From contig NZ_CP072865.1 of NCBI RefSeq assembly GCF_017948245.1, positions 1,947,501 to 2,011,500 on the forward strand: 64,000 bases of DNA. The letters run 5' to 3'. Each line of letters opens with the position of its first letter. Within the stretch, counting starts at the first letter, position 1. Shown here in pieces: positions 33,573 through 42,699 of this stretch. The notes beneath the pieces were generated by a model. That model saw only the letters and a program-made list of their open reading frames with translations, searched no databases and was not told where the DNA came from. Source of the DNA: Rhizobium sp. NLR16a. Lineage in GTDB: Bacteria; Pseudomonadota; Alphaproteobacteria; Rhizobiales; Rhizobiaceae. The position numbers were made by a program, and so were the translations under genes.

Positions 33573-33602
33573 AAAAAAGGCCGCGGGTGACGCGGCCTTT
33601 TC
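33573..33602. terminator. Bidirectional terminator between HIT gene and clpA
   Basis: 11-bp stem with A run on the left and T run on the right (arms 33575-33585 and 33591-33601, 5-nt loop). It can terminate both the HIT transcript (+) and the clpA transcript (-). Confidence 0.85.
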
Positions 33603-33620
33603 CAATTCGGTGACGAGCCC

Positions 33621-36110
33621 TCACTTCTTGCGCGGAACCTTGGGAACCGTGCTTCCCTTCTTCGGTGCGTCGCGGACTTCGGGCTCGGCCTGCGGGACCG
33701 TCTTGGCGCGGGTCTTGCGGGCCGTCTTCGTCTTCAGCTCGCCATCATCCTCGTCGTCAGCTTCGGGATGCACGACCTCGGCCTCGGGTTTCGGCTTGAT
33801 CGGCGCCGTATCCGGAATGGCTTCCAGCAGAATGCCGGGCTTGCCATCTTCCTTCGGGCCGACGGTGACGTTGACGACGCCGCCCTTCTTCAGCTTGCCG
33901 AAGAGGATTTCGTTGGCGAGCGGCTTCTTGATCGTGTCCTGGATCACCCGGGCCAGCGGGCGGGCGCCCATCTTCTCGTCGTAACCCTTTTCTGCAAGCC
34001 AGGCGATCGCATCCTCATGCAGGTCGAAGGTGACGTTCCTTTCGGAAAGCTGGGCCTCCAGCTGCATGATGAACTTCTGAACGACCTTGTGAATGACAGC
34101 CGTCGGCAGCGCCGCGAAGGGAATGATCGCGTCGAGACGGTTGCGGAATTCCGGCGTGAAGAGACGGGTCAGCGCCTCCTCGTCCTCGCCAGTGCGCTTG
34201 GACGAACCGAAGCCGATCGCCGCCTTGGCCATTTCGGAGGCGCCCGCATTCGTCGTCATGATCAGGATGACGTTGCGGAAGTCGATCTTCTTGCCATTAT
34301 GGTCGGTCAGCGTGCCATGGTCCATGACCTGCAGCAGGATGTTGTAGATATCCGGATGCGCCTTCTCGATTTCGTCGAGCAGGACCACGCAATGCGGATG
34401 CTGGTCGACGCCATCGGTCAAGAGGCCACCCTGGTCGAAGCCGACATAGCCGGGAGGTGCGCCGAGCAGACGCGAGACCGTGTGCCGCTCCATATATTCC
34501 GACATGTCGAAGCGCAGGAGCTCGACGCCGAGCGACGCTGCCAGCTGCTTTGCCACCTCGGTCTTGCCGACGCCGGTCGGACCGGAGAAGACATAGGCGC
34601 CAATCGGCTTGTTCGGCTCGCGAAGGCCGGCACGCGCCAGCTTGATCGAGGTCGAAAGAGCTTCGATCGCGATGTCCTGTCCGTAGACCACCGAACGCAG
34701 TTCCTGCTCGAGATTGGCAAGCACCGCCTCGTCGTCCTTGGAGACAGTCTTCGGCGGAATGCGCGCCATCGTGGCGACGGTCGCTTCGATCTCCTTCTCG
34801 GTGATCAGCTTGCGGCGCTTTGACGGCGGCAGCAGCATTTGGGCCGCACCCGTTTCGTCGATCACGTCGATCGCCTTATCGGGCAACTTGCGGTCGGAGA
34901 TGTAGCGGGCCGACAGTTCGACGGCCGACTTGATGGCGTCGTTCGAATAACGCAGATGATGATACTCTTCGAAATAGGGCTTCAGGCCCTTCATGATCTC
35001 GATCGCGTCATCGATCGACGGTTCGCTGACGTCGATCTTCTGGAAACGACGGACCAGCGCCCGGTCCTTCTCGAAGAACTGGCGATATTCCTTGTAGGTG
35101 GTCGAACCGATGCAGCGGATGGCGCCGGATGACAGCGCGGGCTTCAGCAAGTTCGATGCATCCATCGCCCCGCCTGAGGTGGCGCCGGCGCCGATCACCG
35201 TATGGATTTCGTCGATGAAGAGGACGGCGCCCGGATATTCTTCCAGCTCCTTGACGACCTGCTTCAGACGTTCCTCGAAGTCGCCACGGTAGCGTGTGCC
35301 GGCAAGCAGCGTGCCCATATCGAGCGAGAAGATCGTCGCATCGGCGAGCGCCTCGGGAACCTTCCCTTCGACGATGCGCTTGGCAAGACCTTCGGCTATC
35401 GCCGTCTTGCCGACGCCGGGATCACCGACATAGAGCGGGTTGTTCTTCGAACGACGGCACAGGATCTGGATGGTGCGGTTGACCTCGGCATGACGGCCGA
35501 TCAGCGGATCGATCTTGCCGCCCTTGGCCTTCTCGTTGAGATTGACGCAGTAGGCCTTGAGCGCATCCTGCTGCTTTTTGGGACCGCCCTCTTCCTCGCC
35601 GCCGCGCGCCGTCGGCTTGCTCTCGGCCTCCTCCTCGGCGCCGCGCGGAGTGCGGGTCTCCGACGCGCCTGGCCGCTTGCCGATGCCGTGGGAGATGTAG
35701 TTGACGGCATCGTAGCGGGTCATCTCCTGTTCCTGCAGGAAATAGGCGGCATGGCTTTCGCGCTCGGCGAAGATCGCAACGAGCACGTTGGCGCCGGTCA
35801 CTTCCTCGCGACCGGACGATTGCACATGGATGACGGCCCGCTGGATGACACGTTGGAAGCCGGAGGTCGGCTTCGAATCCTCGTCGTAACCCGTGATCAG
35901 ATTGGACAGTTCGTTATCGACATATTCGACGAGCGTCTTGCGCAGCGCGTCGAGATCGACATTGCACGCGCCCATGACCGCGGCCGCATCGGCATCATCG
36001 ATCAGTGCGAGCAGCAGATGCTCGAGCGTCGCATATTCATGATGCCGCTCGTTGGCAAAGGTCAGTGCCTGATGGAGCGCCTTCTCTAAGCTAGGCGAAA
36101 ATGTTGGCAC
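33621..36110 (-). CDS. clpA: ATP-dependent Clp protease ATP-binding subunit ClpA
   Basis: 829 residues: N-domain (about 1-145, site of ClpS docking), a charged linker rich in Glu/Gly, AAA1 with Walker A GDPGVGKTAIAEG, AAA2 with GPTGVGKTEVAKQ, and the IGF-type ClpP-binding loop (AAIGFGSSKR). The C-terminal tail is unusually long, acidic then basic (EADDEDDGELKTKTARKTRA). It unfolds N-degron and ssrA-tagged substrates for ClpP. Confidence 0.97.
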   Translation of the reverse strand: MPTFSPSLEKALHQALTFANERHHEYATLEHLLLALIDDADAAAVMGACNVDLDALRKTLVEYVDNELSNLITGYDEDSKPTSGFQRVIQRAVIHVQSSGREEVTGANVLVAIFAERESHAAYFLQEQEMTRYDAVNYISHGIGKRPGASETRTPRGAEEEAESKPTARGGEEEGGPKKQQDALKAYCVNLNEKAKGGKIDPLIGRHAEVNRTIQILCRRSKNNPLYVGDPGVGKTAIAEGLAKRIVEGKVPEALADATIFSLDMGTLLAGTRYRGDFEERLKQVVKELEEYPGAVLFIDEIHTVIGAGATSGGAMDASNLLKPALSSGAIRCIGSTTYKEYRQFFEKDRALVRRFQKIDVSEPSIDDAIEIMKGLKPYFEEYHHLRYSNDAIKSAVELSARYISDRKLPDKAIDVIDETGAAQMLLPPSKRRKLITEKEIEATVATMARIPPKTVSKDDEAVLANLEQELRSVVYGQDIAIEALSTSIKLARAGLREPNKPIGAYVFSGPTGVGKTEVAKQLAASLGVELLRFDMSEYMERHTVSRLLGAPPGYVGFDQGGLLTDGVDQHPHCVVLLDEIEKAHPDIYNILLQVMDHGTLTDHNGKKIDFRNVILIMTTNAGASEMAKAAIGFGSSKRTGEDEEALTRLFTPEFRNRLDAIIPFAALPTAVIHKVVQKFIMQLEAQLSERNVTFDLHEDAIAWLAEKGYDEKMGARPLARVIQDTIKKPLANEILFGKLKKGGVVNVTVGPKEDGKPGILLEAIPDTAPIKPKPEAEVVHPEADDEDDGELKTKTARKTRAKTVPQAEPEVRDAPKKGSTVPKVPRKK

Positions 36111-36120
36111 GTTGAGATCC

Positions 36121-36480
36121 TCACTTCTTTTCCATGACGCATTGCAGCGGATGCTGGTGCTGCCGGGCGAAGTCCATCACCTGGCTGACCTTCGTTTCCG
36201 CCACCTCGTATGTGAATATTCCGCACTCGCCGACGCCGTGATTGTGGACATGGAGCATGATGCGGGTGGCACTTTCACGGTCCTTCTGAAAAAAACGCTC
36301 CAGAATATGAATGACGAATTCCATTGGCGTATAATCGTCATTCAAAAGCAGCACGCGATAGAGGTTGGGCTTCTTGGTCTTCGGCTTGGTGCGCGTGATG
36401 ACCGAGGTTCCGCGATTTCCGTTATCCCCGTTCCTTTCGCTGTCGTTCTGCATCCGGATCGGCTTTGCGATCATTGTCAT
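36121..36480 (-). CDS. clpS: ClpS adaptor
   Basis: 119 residues: a flexible N-terminal tail, then the ClpS fold with [20 protein letters not shown] (N-degron pocket residues N/D) and [20 protein letters not shown]. It delivers N-end-rule substrates to ClpA, encoded 10 nt downstream. Rhizobia usually have a second ClpS elsewhere (from memory). Confidence 0.95.
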   Translation of the reverse strand: MTMIAKPIRMQNDSERNGDNGNRGTSVITRTKPKTKKPNLYRVLLLNDDYTPMEFVIHILERFFQKDRESATRIMLHVHNHGVGECGIFTYEVAETKVSQVMDFARQHQHPLQCVMEKK

Positions 36481-36679
36481 TCATTCCTCGATCAATCCGG
36501 CGGAGCATGGGAGGGCGCTTTTCCCGCCGAATATCTGAAACACTAACTTAGTTCATAATAGGCCGATTTTAAGCCCCCTGTCAGACACTGCAATCAAGAA
36601 ATGCCGGCATGCACGGGAAAGACCAAAAAAGTCCCCGGCCTGTCGAATGTGAAGGTTGCAGCGAAAGAGGAAACAAAAA

Positions 36680-36705
36680 GACCGGCCACAAATGTGTAGC
36701 CGGTC
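36680..36705 (-). terminator. Phasin gene terminator
   Basis: Near-perfect stem GACCGGC...GCCGGTC (36680-36705) followed on the minus strand by T5 and more T, 45 nt past the phasin stop. The rest of 36481-36749 shows no gene. Confidence 0.8.
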
Positions 36706-36749
36706 CTCGATTTTCAATATGCAGCGCAGGTTGCGCCGTTAAGATCAGT

Positions 36750-37121
36750 TCACGCAGCGGCAGGCGCAGCCGGCTGCGCCGACTTGGTGGTCTTGACGAC
36801 GGCAGCGGCAATCGGAGCCTCGTAGGGCTTGTAGGCCGACTTGGCGAGGTCGGCGTACATTTCGCCGAGCTTGGTCGTTTCGGAGACGAAGCTCTCATAG
36901 GCAGATTTGACATAGCTGGTCTGCAGCTCGAAGACGGCCTCGAAGCTCTTGGCGCCGGCGAGGGTTTCGAAGTGCGTCACCGCATCCTGAAAGGATTTCT
37001 TCGAATATTCAGCGGCTTCGGCAGCGATCGCCTGAAAGCCCTTGGCCGTGTCGGAATAAGTTCTCAGCGCCGTGTCGACGGCTTCCTTGCTCTTCCTGTT
37101 TGCATCGTCAAAGTTGAACAT
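36750..37121 (-). CDS. Phasin family protein
   Basis: 123 residues from MFNFDDANRKSKEAVDTALR, almost wholly helical, Ala/Lys/Glu rich, with the phasin_2-type core (FQAIAAEAAEYSKKSFQDAV, HFETLAGAKSFEAVFELQ) and an Ala/Pro tail. Phasins coat polyhydroxybutyrate granules. The ATG at 37121 follows a GGAGG-containing leader and is preferred over an upstream in-frame start. Confidence 0.88.
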   Translation of the reverse strand: MFNFDDANRKSKEAVDTALRTYSDTAKGFQAIAAEAAEYSKKSFQDAVTHFETLAGAKSFEAVFELQTSYVKSAYESFVSETTKLGEMYADLAKSAYKPYEAPIAAAVVKTTKSAQPAAPAAA

Positions 37122-37349
37122 GAGCCATCCTCCGTTTGGGCTGTTAGTGCCGTCAGGGTAGCTGCAACGCACAAATAGTCAAGTAGTCTTGTGCGACGCA
37201 AAACATCTATAGGTTGCACTACGGAGACAAAACAAAGCAAGCGCGCCGGTGAACGTACGTCTTTAACGGTTTTTGCTAATATATAGCACAATGCTACAAC
37301 CATGCGTTTTAAAGAAATTTTGATTCGACAGCAAAAAAACAAAAAAAAT

Positions 37350-37375
37350 GACCGGGCGGATGGCGCCGCCCGGTC
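37350..37375 (-). terminator. Terminator downstream of the DUF3126 gene
   Basis: 10-bp GC stem (37350-37359 with 37366-37375) followed on the minus strand by long T runs interrupted by single bases. Confidence 0.85.
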
Positions 37376-37397
37376 CACTTCAAGCTCTCACGCGCGA

Positions 37398-37601
37398 TTA
37401 AAGATCGACGTCGAGGATCGCCATCGAAAAGTTGTAAGAGCGGTCGCCATCTTCGTCATCGACATAGACGACGCCCAGAAATTCTTCGCCCAGATAGACT
37501 TCCGCAGAATCATTCTTGCGCGGACGCGCCTTGACGACGATCTGCGGGTTGAGCGTACGTTTGAAGTAGGCGTCGAGCTTCTTGATTTCTTCTGGCTTCA
37601 C
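37398..37601 (-). CDS. DUF3126 family protein
   Basis: 67 residues starting at a GTG (VKPEEIKKLDAYFKRTLNPQ) with GGAGA about 8 nt upstream. A longer ATG reading adds 15 residues unlike the family. The pattern KLDAYFKRT, VVKARPRKNDSAEVYLGEEF and GVVYVDDEDGDRSYNF is a conserved small alphaproteobacterial protein of unknown function, often beside cysE as here. Confidence 0.85.
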   Translation of the reverse strand: MKPEEIKKLDAYFKRTLNPQIVVKARPRKNDSAEVYLGEEFLGVVYVDDEDGDRSYNFSMAILDVDL

Positions 37602-37738
37602 TCTGTCATCTCCGTAAGCGGTCTTGCTTGGCCGCTTCTTGCACACGAAAAGCAGCGGTGTAAAGGCAAGGTTGCCACTTGGCGACGACTGTCCCCGCCC
37701 GGTGCCCGCCGACCTTCCCTCATCCCTTTATCTAGCGC

Positions 37739-38572
37739 TCAGATATCGGCGCCAATCACCTGATCCATATTGCGCGACGGCTCGGAACAACCGGCCTCGC
37801 CGACGACCTTGGCCGGAACGCCTGCGACCGTCTTCTTCGGCGGCACTGCTTTCAGCACCACGGAACCTGCGGCAACGCGCGAGCAGTAACCGATCTCGAT
37901 ATTGCCGAGGATCTTCGCGCCGGCGCCGATCATGACGCCGCTGCCGATCTTTGGGTGGCGATCGGCGCCCTCCTTGCCGGTGCCGCCGAGCGTCACACCA
38001 TGCAGGATCGAAACATTGTCGCCGATGACGGCCGTCTCGCCGACGACGAGGCCGGTGGCGTGGTCAAGGAAGATGCCTTTGCCGATACGCGCGGCCGGAT
38101 TGATGTCGGTCTGGAAGACGCTGGAGGAACGGCTCTGCAGATAGAGCGCAAAATCACGCCGACCGCGGTTCAGCAGCCAGTGGGCCAGACGATGGGTCTG
38201 CAGCGCATGGAAACCTTTGAAATAAAGCACCGCCTCCATGAAGCGCAGGCAGGCGGGATCGCGGTCGTAGATGGCCTGGATGTCGACGCGAAGAATGGAG
38301 CTCCACTCCGGCCAGTCGAGCAGCATTTCCTCGAAGGTCTGACGCAGCAGGTTCGCCTGCATATCTGGATGGTCGAGACGTTCGCAGATGCGGTGGATGA
38401 CGCATTCCTCAAGCGAATGGTAATTGATGACCGTCGAGTAGAGAAAGGCGGCAAGAACCGGGTCTTTTTCGGCCGCGATCCGAGCTTCCTCGCGCAGGCT
38501 GTCCCAGATGGGATCCATCACCTTCAGCGGATGGCCTGTCTCAAAAGCACGAATATCTGTCTTGGCGACCAT
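37739..38572 (-). CDS. cysE: Serine O-acetyltransferase
   Basis: 277 residues from MVAKTDIRAFETGHPLKVMD. N-terminal helical domain (about 1-145) and left-handed hexapeptide helix with DINPAARIGKGIFLDHATG and VGETAVIGDNVSILHGVTLG, then GSGVMIGAGAKILGN. It makes O-acetylserine for cysteine synthesis. The start at 38572 is chosen on family length; an upstream in-frame ATG would add 35 residues. Confidence 0.95.
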   Translation of the reverse strand: MVAKTDIRAFETGHPLKVMDPIWDSLREEARIAAEKDPVLAAFLYSTVINYHSLEECVIHRICERLDHPDMQANLLRQTFEEMLLDWPEWSSILRVDIQAIYDRDPACLRFMEAVLYFKGFHALQTHRLAHWLLNRGRRDFALYLQSRSSSVFQTDINPAARIGKGIFLDHATGLVVGETAVIGDNVSILHGVTLGGTGKEGADRHPKIGSGVMIGAGAKILGNIEIGYCSRVAAGSVVLKAVPPKKTVAGVPAKVVGEAGCSEPSRNMDQVIGADI

Positions 38573-38700
38573 CGCCGCTCTCCTCGTTGCCAGCCGGAAT
38601 GCCGTTTTCGGAATGCCCATATATAGTGGAAAACGCCCATAACATAAATGGGTGCCGTCACCATGGTTTTTTAGCATGGTTTTTCGGCATCACGATGATG

Positions 38701-39486
38701 TCACCCCTCAGCGACCCTTGCGTAGAAGGCCAGCACCGCCTGCTTGAAAACCTTGTCGCCGACGGCGAGCATGTGATCGCGGCCGGGAATATCGAGCGCC
38801 TCGGCCTGGGGCATCAGGGCAGCCAACTCCTGTGGAGAGCCGGCAATATCGTCCTTGGTGCCGACACCGATCAGGGTTGGCATGTCGAGCTTGCCCATAT
38901 CGGAGCGAGCGACAAGGTCGCGCGAGCCGCGTATGCAGGCGGCGAGCGCAGTACGGTCGCTCTTCGTCTGCTCGGCGAAAGCGCGGAACATGCGGCCGCG
39001 GTCATGCGTCACGACCTCCAGCGACGGAGCCAGCAACGCATCGGCGATCGGGTCCCAGTCGCCGACCCCATCGGTCATGCCGATGCCGAGACCGCCGAGC
39101 ACCAGCGAGCGGATGCGATGGGGATTGGCGAGTGCCGCAAAGACGGAGATGCGCGCGCCCATCGAATAGCCCATGAGATTGGCCTCGGGAATACCGAGAT
39201 GGTCAAGCAAGGCGATCGCATCGCCGGCCATGACCCAGGGGCGATAGGCTTCGGCGTCGTGCGGCTTGTCGCTTGCGCCATGGCCGCGATTGTCGATGGC
39301 GACGACCCGGTAGCCGGCATCGCCCAACGTCTTCAGCCAGCCCGGATGCACCCAGTTGACGTTGGCCGTCGAGGCAAAGCCATGGATCAGCAAGACAGGC
39401 GAGCCGGAAGGATCGCCCTCGTCGAAAAAAGCGATGTTCAATCCGTCATGGGTGAAGCTTGAAAATGCAGGTATATTCAGGTTCAT
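38701..39486 (-). CDS. Alpha/beta-fold hydrolase
   Basis: 261 residues. Oxyanion-hole segment VLLIHGFASTANVNW, nucleophile elbow GYSMGAR, a late catalytic histidine in IPGRDHMLAVGD. Similar to proline-iminopeptidase or esterase-type hydrolases; substrate unknown. Convergent neighbours cysE and the zinc-finger gene are on separate transcripts. Confidence 0.88.
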   Translation of the reverse strand: MNLNIPAFSSFTHDGLNIAFFDEGDPSGSPVLLIHGFASTANVNWVHPGWLKTLGDAGYRVVAIDNRGHGASDKPHDAEAYRPWVMAGDAIALLDHLGIPEANLMGYSMGARISVFAALANPHRIRSLVLGGLGIGMTDGVGDWDPIADALLAPSLEVVTHDRGRMFRAFAEQTKSDRTALAACIRGSRDLVARSDMGKLDMPTLIGVGTKDDIAGSPQELAALMPQAEALDIPGRDHMLAVGDKVFKQAVLAFYARVAEG

Positions 39487-39640
39487 CGGGCCTTCCTTCT
39501 GGCGCGACCATAGTCGAGCCGCCTCTCGGCGGGAAGCCAGAATGTGGGTAAAAACTGTGCCCGGCGCAGCGCTTTGGCTCTACACATTTGCGGCGAAGGC
39601 TTATAAGGTTCGCGCACTTTCAAAGCATTCGGAGAGCGAC

Positions 39641-39886
39641 ATGGCCGGCCACAACATTCCCCACTTCCAGAACGACGGCGGTCACCGCGTCATCGAAGTC
39701 GGCGTCAAGGAATTCATGTGCACCGGCGCTTCGGTTCCTTTCGACCACCCGCATATCTTCATCGACATGGGCGACGACAATGAAAAGGTCTGTTCCTATT
39801 GCTCGACGCTTTACCGTTATAATTCTTCTCTCAAACCGAGCCAGACCAATCCGGCCGGCTGCGTTTTCCACGTGAAGGCGGCGTAA
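39641..39886 (+). CDS. Zinc-finger (CHCC) protein, NDUFS6-like
   Basis: 81 residues from MAGHNIPHFQNDGGHRVIEV. Metal ligands in the CHCC pattern: C27, a histidine in FDHPHIF (36 or 38), C51 and C54 (CSYC). This is the family of the mitochondrial complex I subunit NDUFS6, kept in alphaproteobacteria. The ATG at 39641 follows GGAGAG. A second complex-I accessory homologue (NDUFS4-like) lies at 54339-54641. Confidence 0.88.
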   Translation: MAGHNIPHFQNDGGHRVIEVGVKEFMCTGASVPFDHPHIFIDMGDDNEKVCSYCSTLYRYNSSLKPSQTNPAGCVFHVKAA

Positions 39887-39913
39887 CCGTCCAGAATTCG
39901 GATCGGACTGATA

Positions 39914-41095
39914 ATGCCGGTCGAACATGCCGCCATCATCGGCGCCGGCATTGCCGGGCTGACCGCTGCGCTTGCGCTTTCGCGGCGGGGCATCAGCTCG
40001 GAGATTTTCGAGCAGGCGGATGAGCTTGTCGAAGTCGGCGCCGGCTTGCAGGTTTCGCCGAACGCCTCCCGCATCCTGGCAGAACTCGGTGTCCTCGAGG
40101 GACTTTCAAAAGTCTGGCTCGAACCGGAGACGATCCGGCTGATGTCAGGCGCTTCGCTGCGCCAACTTGCGGCTGTACCGGCCGGCAAATTCGCGCGGCA
40201 GCGCTGGGGGGCACCCTATGGCGTGCTGCACCGCGCCACATTGCAGAATGCGCTCCTCACCGCGGTCGAGGCCGATCCGCTCTGCCGGCTTCATCTTGGT
40301 GTGCGAATGGATTCGAATTCGCCGCCCGTCGAGCGGGCCGCCGATGTCGTCATCGGCGCGGACGGCGTCTGGTCGAAGCTCCGGCAATCCGTACCCGGCA
40401 GCCCCTTGCCGCGTTTTTCCGGCAACATCGCCTACCGCTTCACTCTTGCCGAAGGCGAGGCGCCGGGCTTTCTCGACCGGACAAGCGTTTCGGCTTTCCT
40501 TGGCGGATCGGCGCATCTCGTCTGCTATCCGCTGAAGGAGACGGGCAGCATCAACATGGTGGCGATCACCGCGGGCAATACCGCGCCGCAGGCCTGGCGA
40601 AACGAGCCGACGGCAGAGCAGTGCGCGCGGCTCCGGGCGCAGCTTTCCGGCTGGAACACCGCGATCGTGTCGCTGCTCGATAAACAGCCGAAGCTGACGT
40701 TCTGGCCGCTCTTCGAAACCACATCGGGCGCGTGGCAGGACGGCCGAAGGACGGTTCTGATCGGCGACGCCGCGCATGCGATGATGCCCTTTGCCGCTCA
40801 GGGAGCGGCCATGGCGATCGAAGACGCCTACGAACTTGCCACTTTTCTTTCGAACCGCCCGGCGGCGGAGGCACTGGGCCTCTTTGAGAGGCATCGTATG
40901 CCGCGCATTGCAAAGCTTCGCCAGCGCGGCGCCTTCAACAAATTTGCCTATCATGCGAAGGGGCCGATCCGGATCGGCCGCGACCTGGTGCTCGGCCTGA
41001 AGTCGCCGCAAAGCCTGGCGGCCGGTCTCGACTGGATCTATGGCTACCGGGCTCATAGCACGCTGTCTGGCGCCGCAAGCGGCCGCAGCGCCTAA
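39914..41095 (+). CDS. FAD-dependent monooxygenase (salicylate-hydroxylase-like)
   Basis: 393 residues. Rossmann GAGIAGLTAALALSRRG at 10-26, the DG motif VVIGADGVWSKLR and the second FAD motif VLIGDAAHAMMPFAAQGAAM. Members hydroxylate aromatic rings with NAD(P)H and O2, or act in ubiquinone-like pathways; the substrate cannot be told here. 27 nt after the zinc-finger gene. Confidence 0.88.
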   Translation: MPVEHAAIIGAGIAGLTAALALSRRGISSEIFEQADELVEVGAGLQVSPNASRILAELGVLEGLSKVWLEPETIRLMSGASLRQLAAVPAGKFARQRWGAPYGVLHRATLQNALLTAVEADPLCRLHLGVRMDSNSPPVERAADVVIGADGVWSKLRQSVPGSPLPRFSGNIAYRFTLAEGEAPGFLDRTSVSAFLGGSAHLVCYPLKETGSINMVAITAGNTAPQAWRNEPTAEQCARLRAQLSGWNTAIVSLLDKQPKLTFWPLFETTSGAWQDGRRTVLIGDAAHAMMPFAAQGAAMAIEDAYELATFLSNRPAAEALGLFERHRMPRIAKLRQRGAFNKFAYHAKGPIRIGRDLVLGLKSPQSLAAGLDWIYGYRAHSTLSGAASGRSA

Positions 41096-41136
41096 AGCGC
41101 GCGTCGCGATCTTTCAGATCCGCTCCTTGCGCTTTA
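41093..41136. repeat. Palindromic intergenic element
   Basis: Perfect 8-bp arms TAAAGCGC / GCGCTTTA (41093-41100, 41129-41136) with a nested GATC-N5-GATC. The left arm starts on the monooxygenase TAA. The internal GCGCGTCGCGATCT also occurs at 300-313, next to the first GlsB-like gene. It looks like a member of a dispersed rhizobial repeat family. Confidence 0.6.
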
Positions 41137-41161
41137 GGTGTCTGTTTTACGCCGCAACGGC

Positions 41162-42352
41162 TCAGACGGCGCTTGCCGCCGCAAAAGCCCGTTCGATATC
41201 GGCCTTGAGGTCGGCCACGTCTTCAAGGCCGATCTGTAGCCGGATGACGGGCCCCTCCTTCGGGGCCTTCGCGATCTTGCGGTCGTTCAGATTGGCGTGC
41301 AGAGCGAGGCTTTCAAAGCCGCCCCAGGAATAGCCGAGACCGAAAATCCTCAGCGCGTCGAGGAAGGCATGGGCCTTCGCCTTGAATTTCTCGGGGCTCT
41401 CAGCGGCAAGCACGAAGGAAAAGATACCGCTGGCGCCCTTGAAATCGCGCTTCCAGATAGTGTGAGAGGGAAAGCTCGGCAGCGCCGGATGCAGCACCCG
41501 GGCGACATCCTCCCTGCCCTCCAGCCATTCGGCGATATCAAGGGCGCTTTCATAATGGCGCTCGAGGCGCAGGCCCATGCTGCGCAATCCGCGCAGGATC
41601 TGATAGGCATCGTCGGGCGCGCCGCAGATGCCGAGGGCGCCGTTCGTCTCCTTGAGCCGCTCCCAGTGCTTGCCATTGGCCGATACCGTTCCGAGCAGGA
41701 TATCGGAATGGCCGGACGGATATTTCGTCGCCGCGTGGATGGAGATATCGACGCCGTGATCGAGCGGCCTGAAATAGAGCGGCGTTGCCCAGGTATTGTC
41801 CATCATGACGACGGCGCCGAGACGATGCGCGACGGCCGCGATTGCCGGGATATCCTGCATTTCGAAGGTATTGGAGCCGGGAGCCTCGGTATGGACGATC
41901 CTGGTGTTCGGCCGGAACAGCGCCTCGATGCCGGCGCCGATCGCGGGATCATAATATTCCACCTCGACGCCGAGCCGCTTCAACATCGTATCGCAGAAAT
42001 GGCGGGTCGGGCCATAAACCGAATCGACGACCAGCGCGTGATCGCCGGCGGCGCTGAACCCGAGGAACGGAATGGTGACCGCTGCCAGCCCCGAGGGAAC
42101 GAGGATCGTGCCGGCCGAACCTTCGAGCGCGTCGATCGCTTCGCAGAGCGCGTCCGTCGTCGGCGTACCGCGCGTTCCATAGGTATATTTCTGCGAGCGC
42201 GTGTCCATCGTCGCCGCATTCGGAAACAGGACCGTCGAGGCATGCACGACCGGCGGATTGACGAAGCCGTGATAGTCGAAGGGGTCGTTGCCGATATGGG
42301 TCAGGCGGGTATTGATGCCGGCGGTCTGCAGCAAGCTGTCTTTGTCTTTCAT
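41162..42352 (-). CDS. metC: Cystathionine beta-lyase
   Basis: 396 residues from MKDKDSLLQTAGINTRLTHI. PLP enzyme of the Cys/Met metabolism family. Substrate-loop YTYGTRGTPTTDALC, PLP-stacking SVYGPTRHFC, DNTWATP and the PLP lysine in HAATKYPSGHSD are visible. It cleaves cystathionine to homocysteine. An in-frame ATG 138 nt upstream would translate a leader with strong secondary structure and is unlikely. Divergent from aapJ. Confidence 0.93.
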   Translation of the reverse strand: MKDKDSLLQTAGINTRLTHIGNDPFDYHGFVNPPVVHASTVLFPNAATMDTRSQKYTYGTRGTPTTDALCEAIDALEGSAGTILVPSGLAAVTIPFLGFSAAGDHALVVDSVYGPTRHFCDTMLKRLGVEVEYYDPAIGAGIEALFRPNTRIVHTEAPGSNTFEMQDIPAIAAVAHRLGAVVMMDNTWATPLYFRPLDHGVDISIHAATKYPSGHSDILLGTVSANGKHWERLKETNGALGICGAPDDAYQILRGLRSMGLRLERHYESALDIAEWLEGREDVARVLHPALPSFPSHTIWKRDFKGASGIFSFVLAAESPEKFKAKAHAFLDALRIFGLGYSWGGFESLALHANLNDRKIAKAPKEGPVIRLQIGLEDVADLKADIERAFAAASAV

Positions 42353-42396
42353 GTCGGAAAAAGCCTTTGGCGGGGGCGCAAAATCAGACTTTTGGA

Positions 42397-42432
42397 CCCC
42401 TCGACCGGCCTGGTCAACCCCTCGAAGAGGGG
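42397..42432 (-). promoter_or_regulatory. Structured leader upstream of metC
   Basis: On the minus strand CCCCTC is followed by GAGGGG (3-nt loop), a GACC/GGTC hairpin, then a second GAGGGG. The two GAGGGG copies compete for one CCCCTC, giving two exclusive stems 45-80 nt before the metC ATG. The rest of 42353-42699 holds the presumed divergent promoters. Function is inferred, not shown. Confidence 0.4.
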
Positions 42433-42566
42433 GACAGCAGTCGCTGGGTTTTTCTAAATTCGCGTTATTTTTCCGCAATAGGGCGCTCATTTCCTAGCCA
42501 ACCGCCTTCGAATGTGGCGCAATCCGGCAAAATGCTGAATTTTGCCGCAATTATTGATCGCGACAC

Positions 42567-42596
42567 TTGACCATGGTGACATTTGCGACTGTGATA
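42567..42596 (+). promoter_or_regulatory. Candidate aapJ promoter
   Basis: TTGACC at 42567 and GTGATA at 42591 (18-nt spacer), about 100 nt before aapJ. Eye inspection only. Confidence 0.3.
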
Positions 42597-42699
42597 GGGT
42601 ACTCGCGCCGGGAGGGTGTCGAGACGATGGGGGTGGCAGAGTTTTCCGCCGGAACGCCCCACAAGAAAATATAATACAACGGAAAAGGTTGGGAAAAAA

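Noticed and set aside
42353..42490. Longer metC start at 42490
   Set aside because: The added 46 residues are unlike the family and would require translation through strong hairpins.
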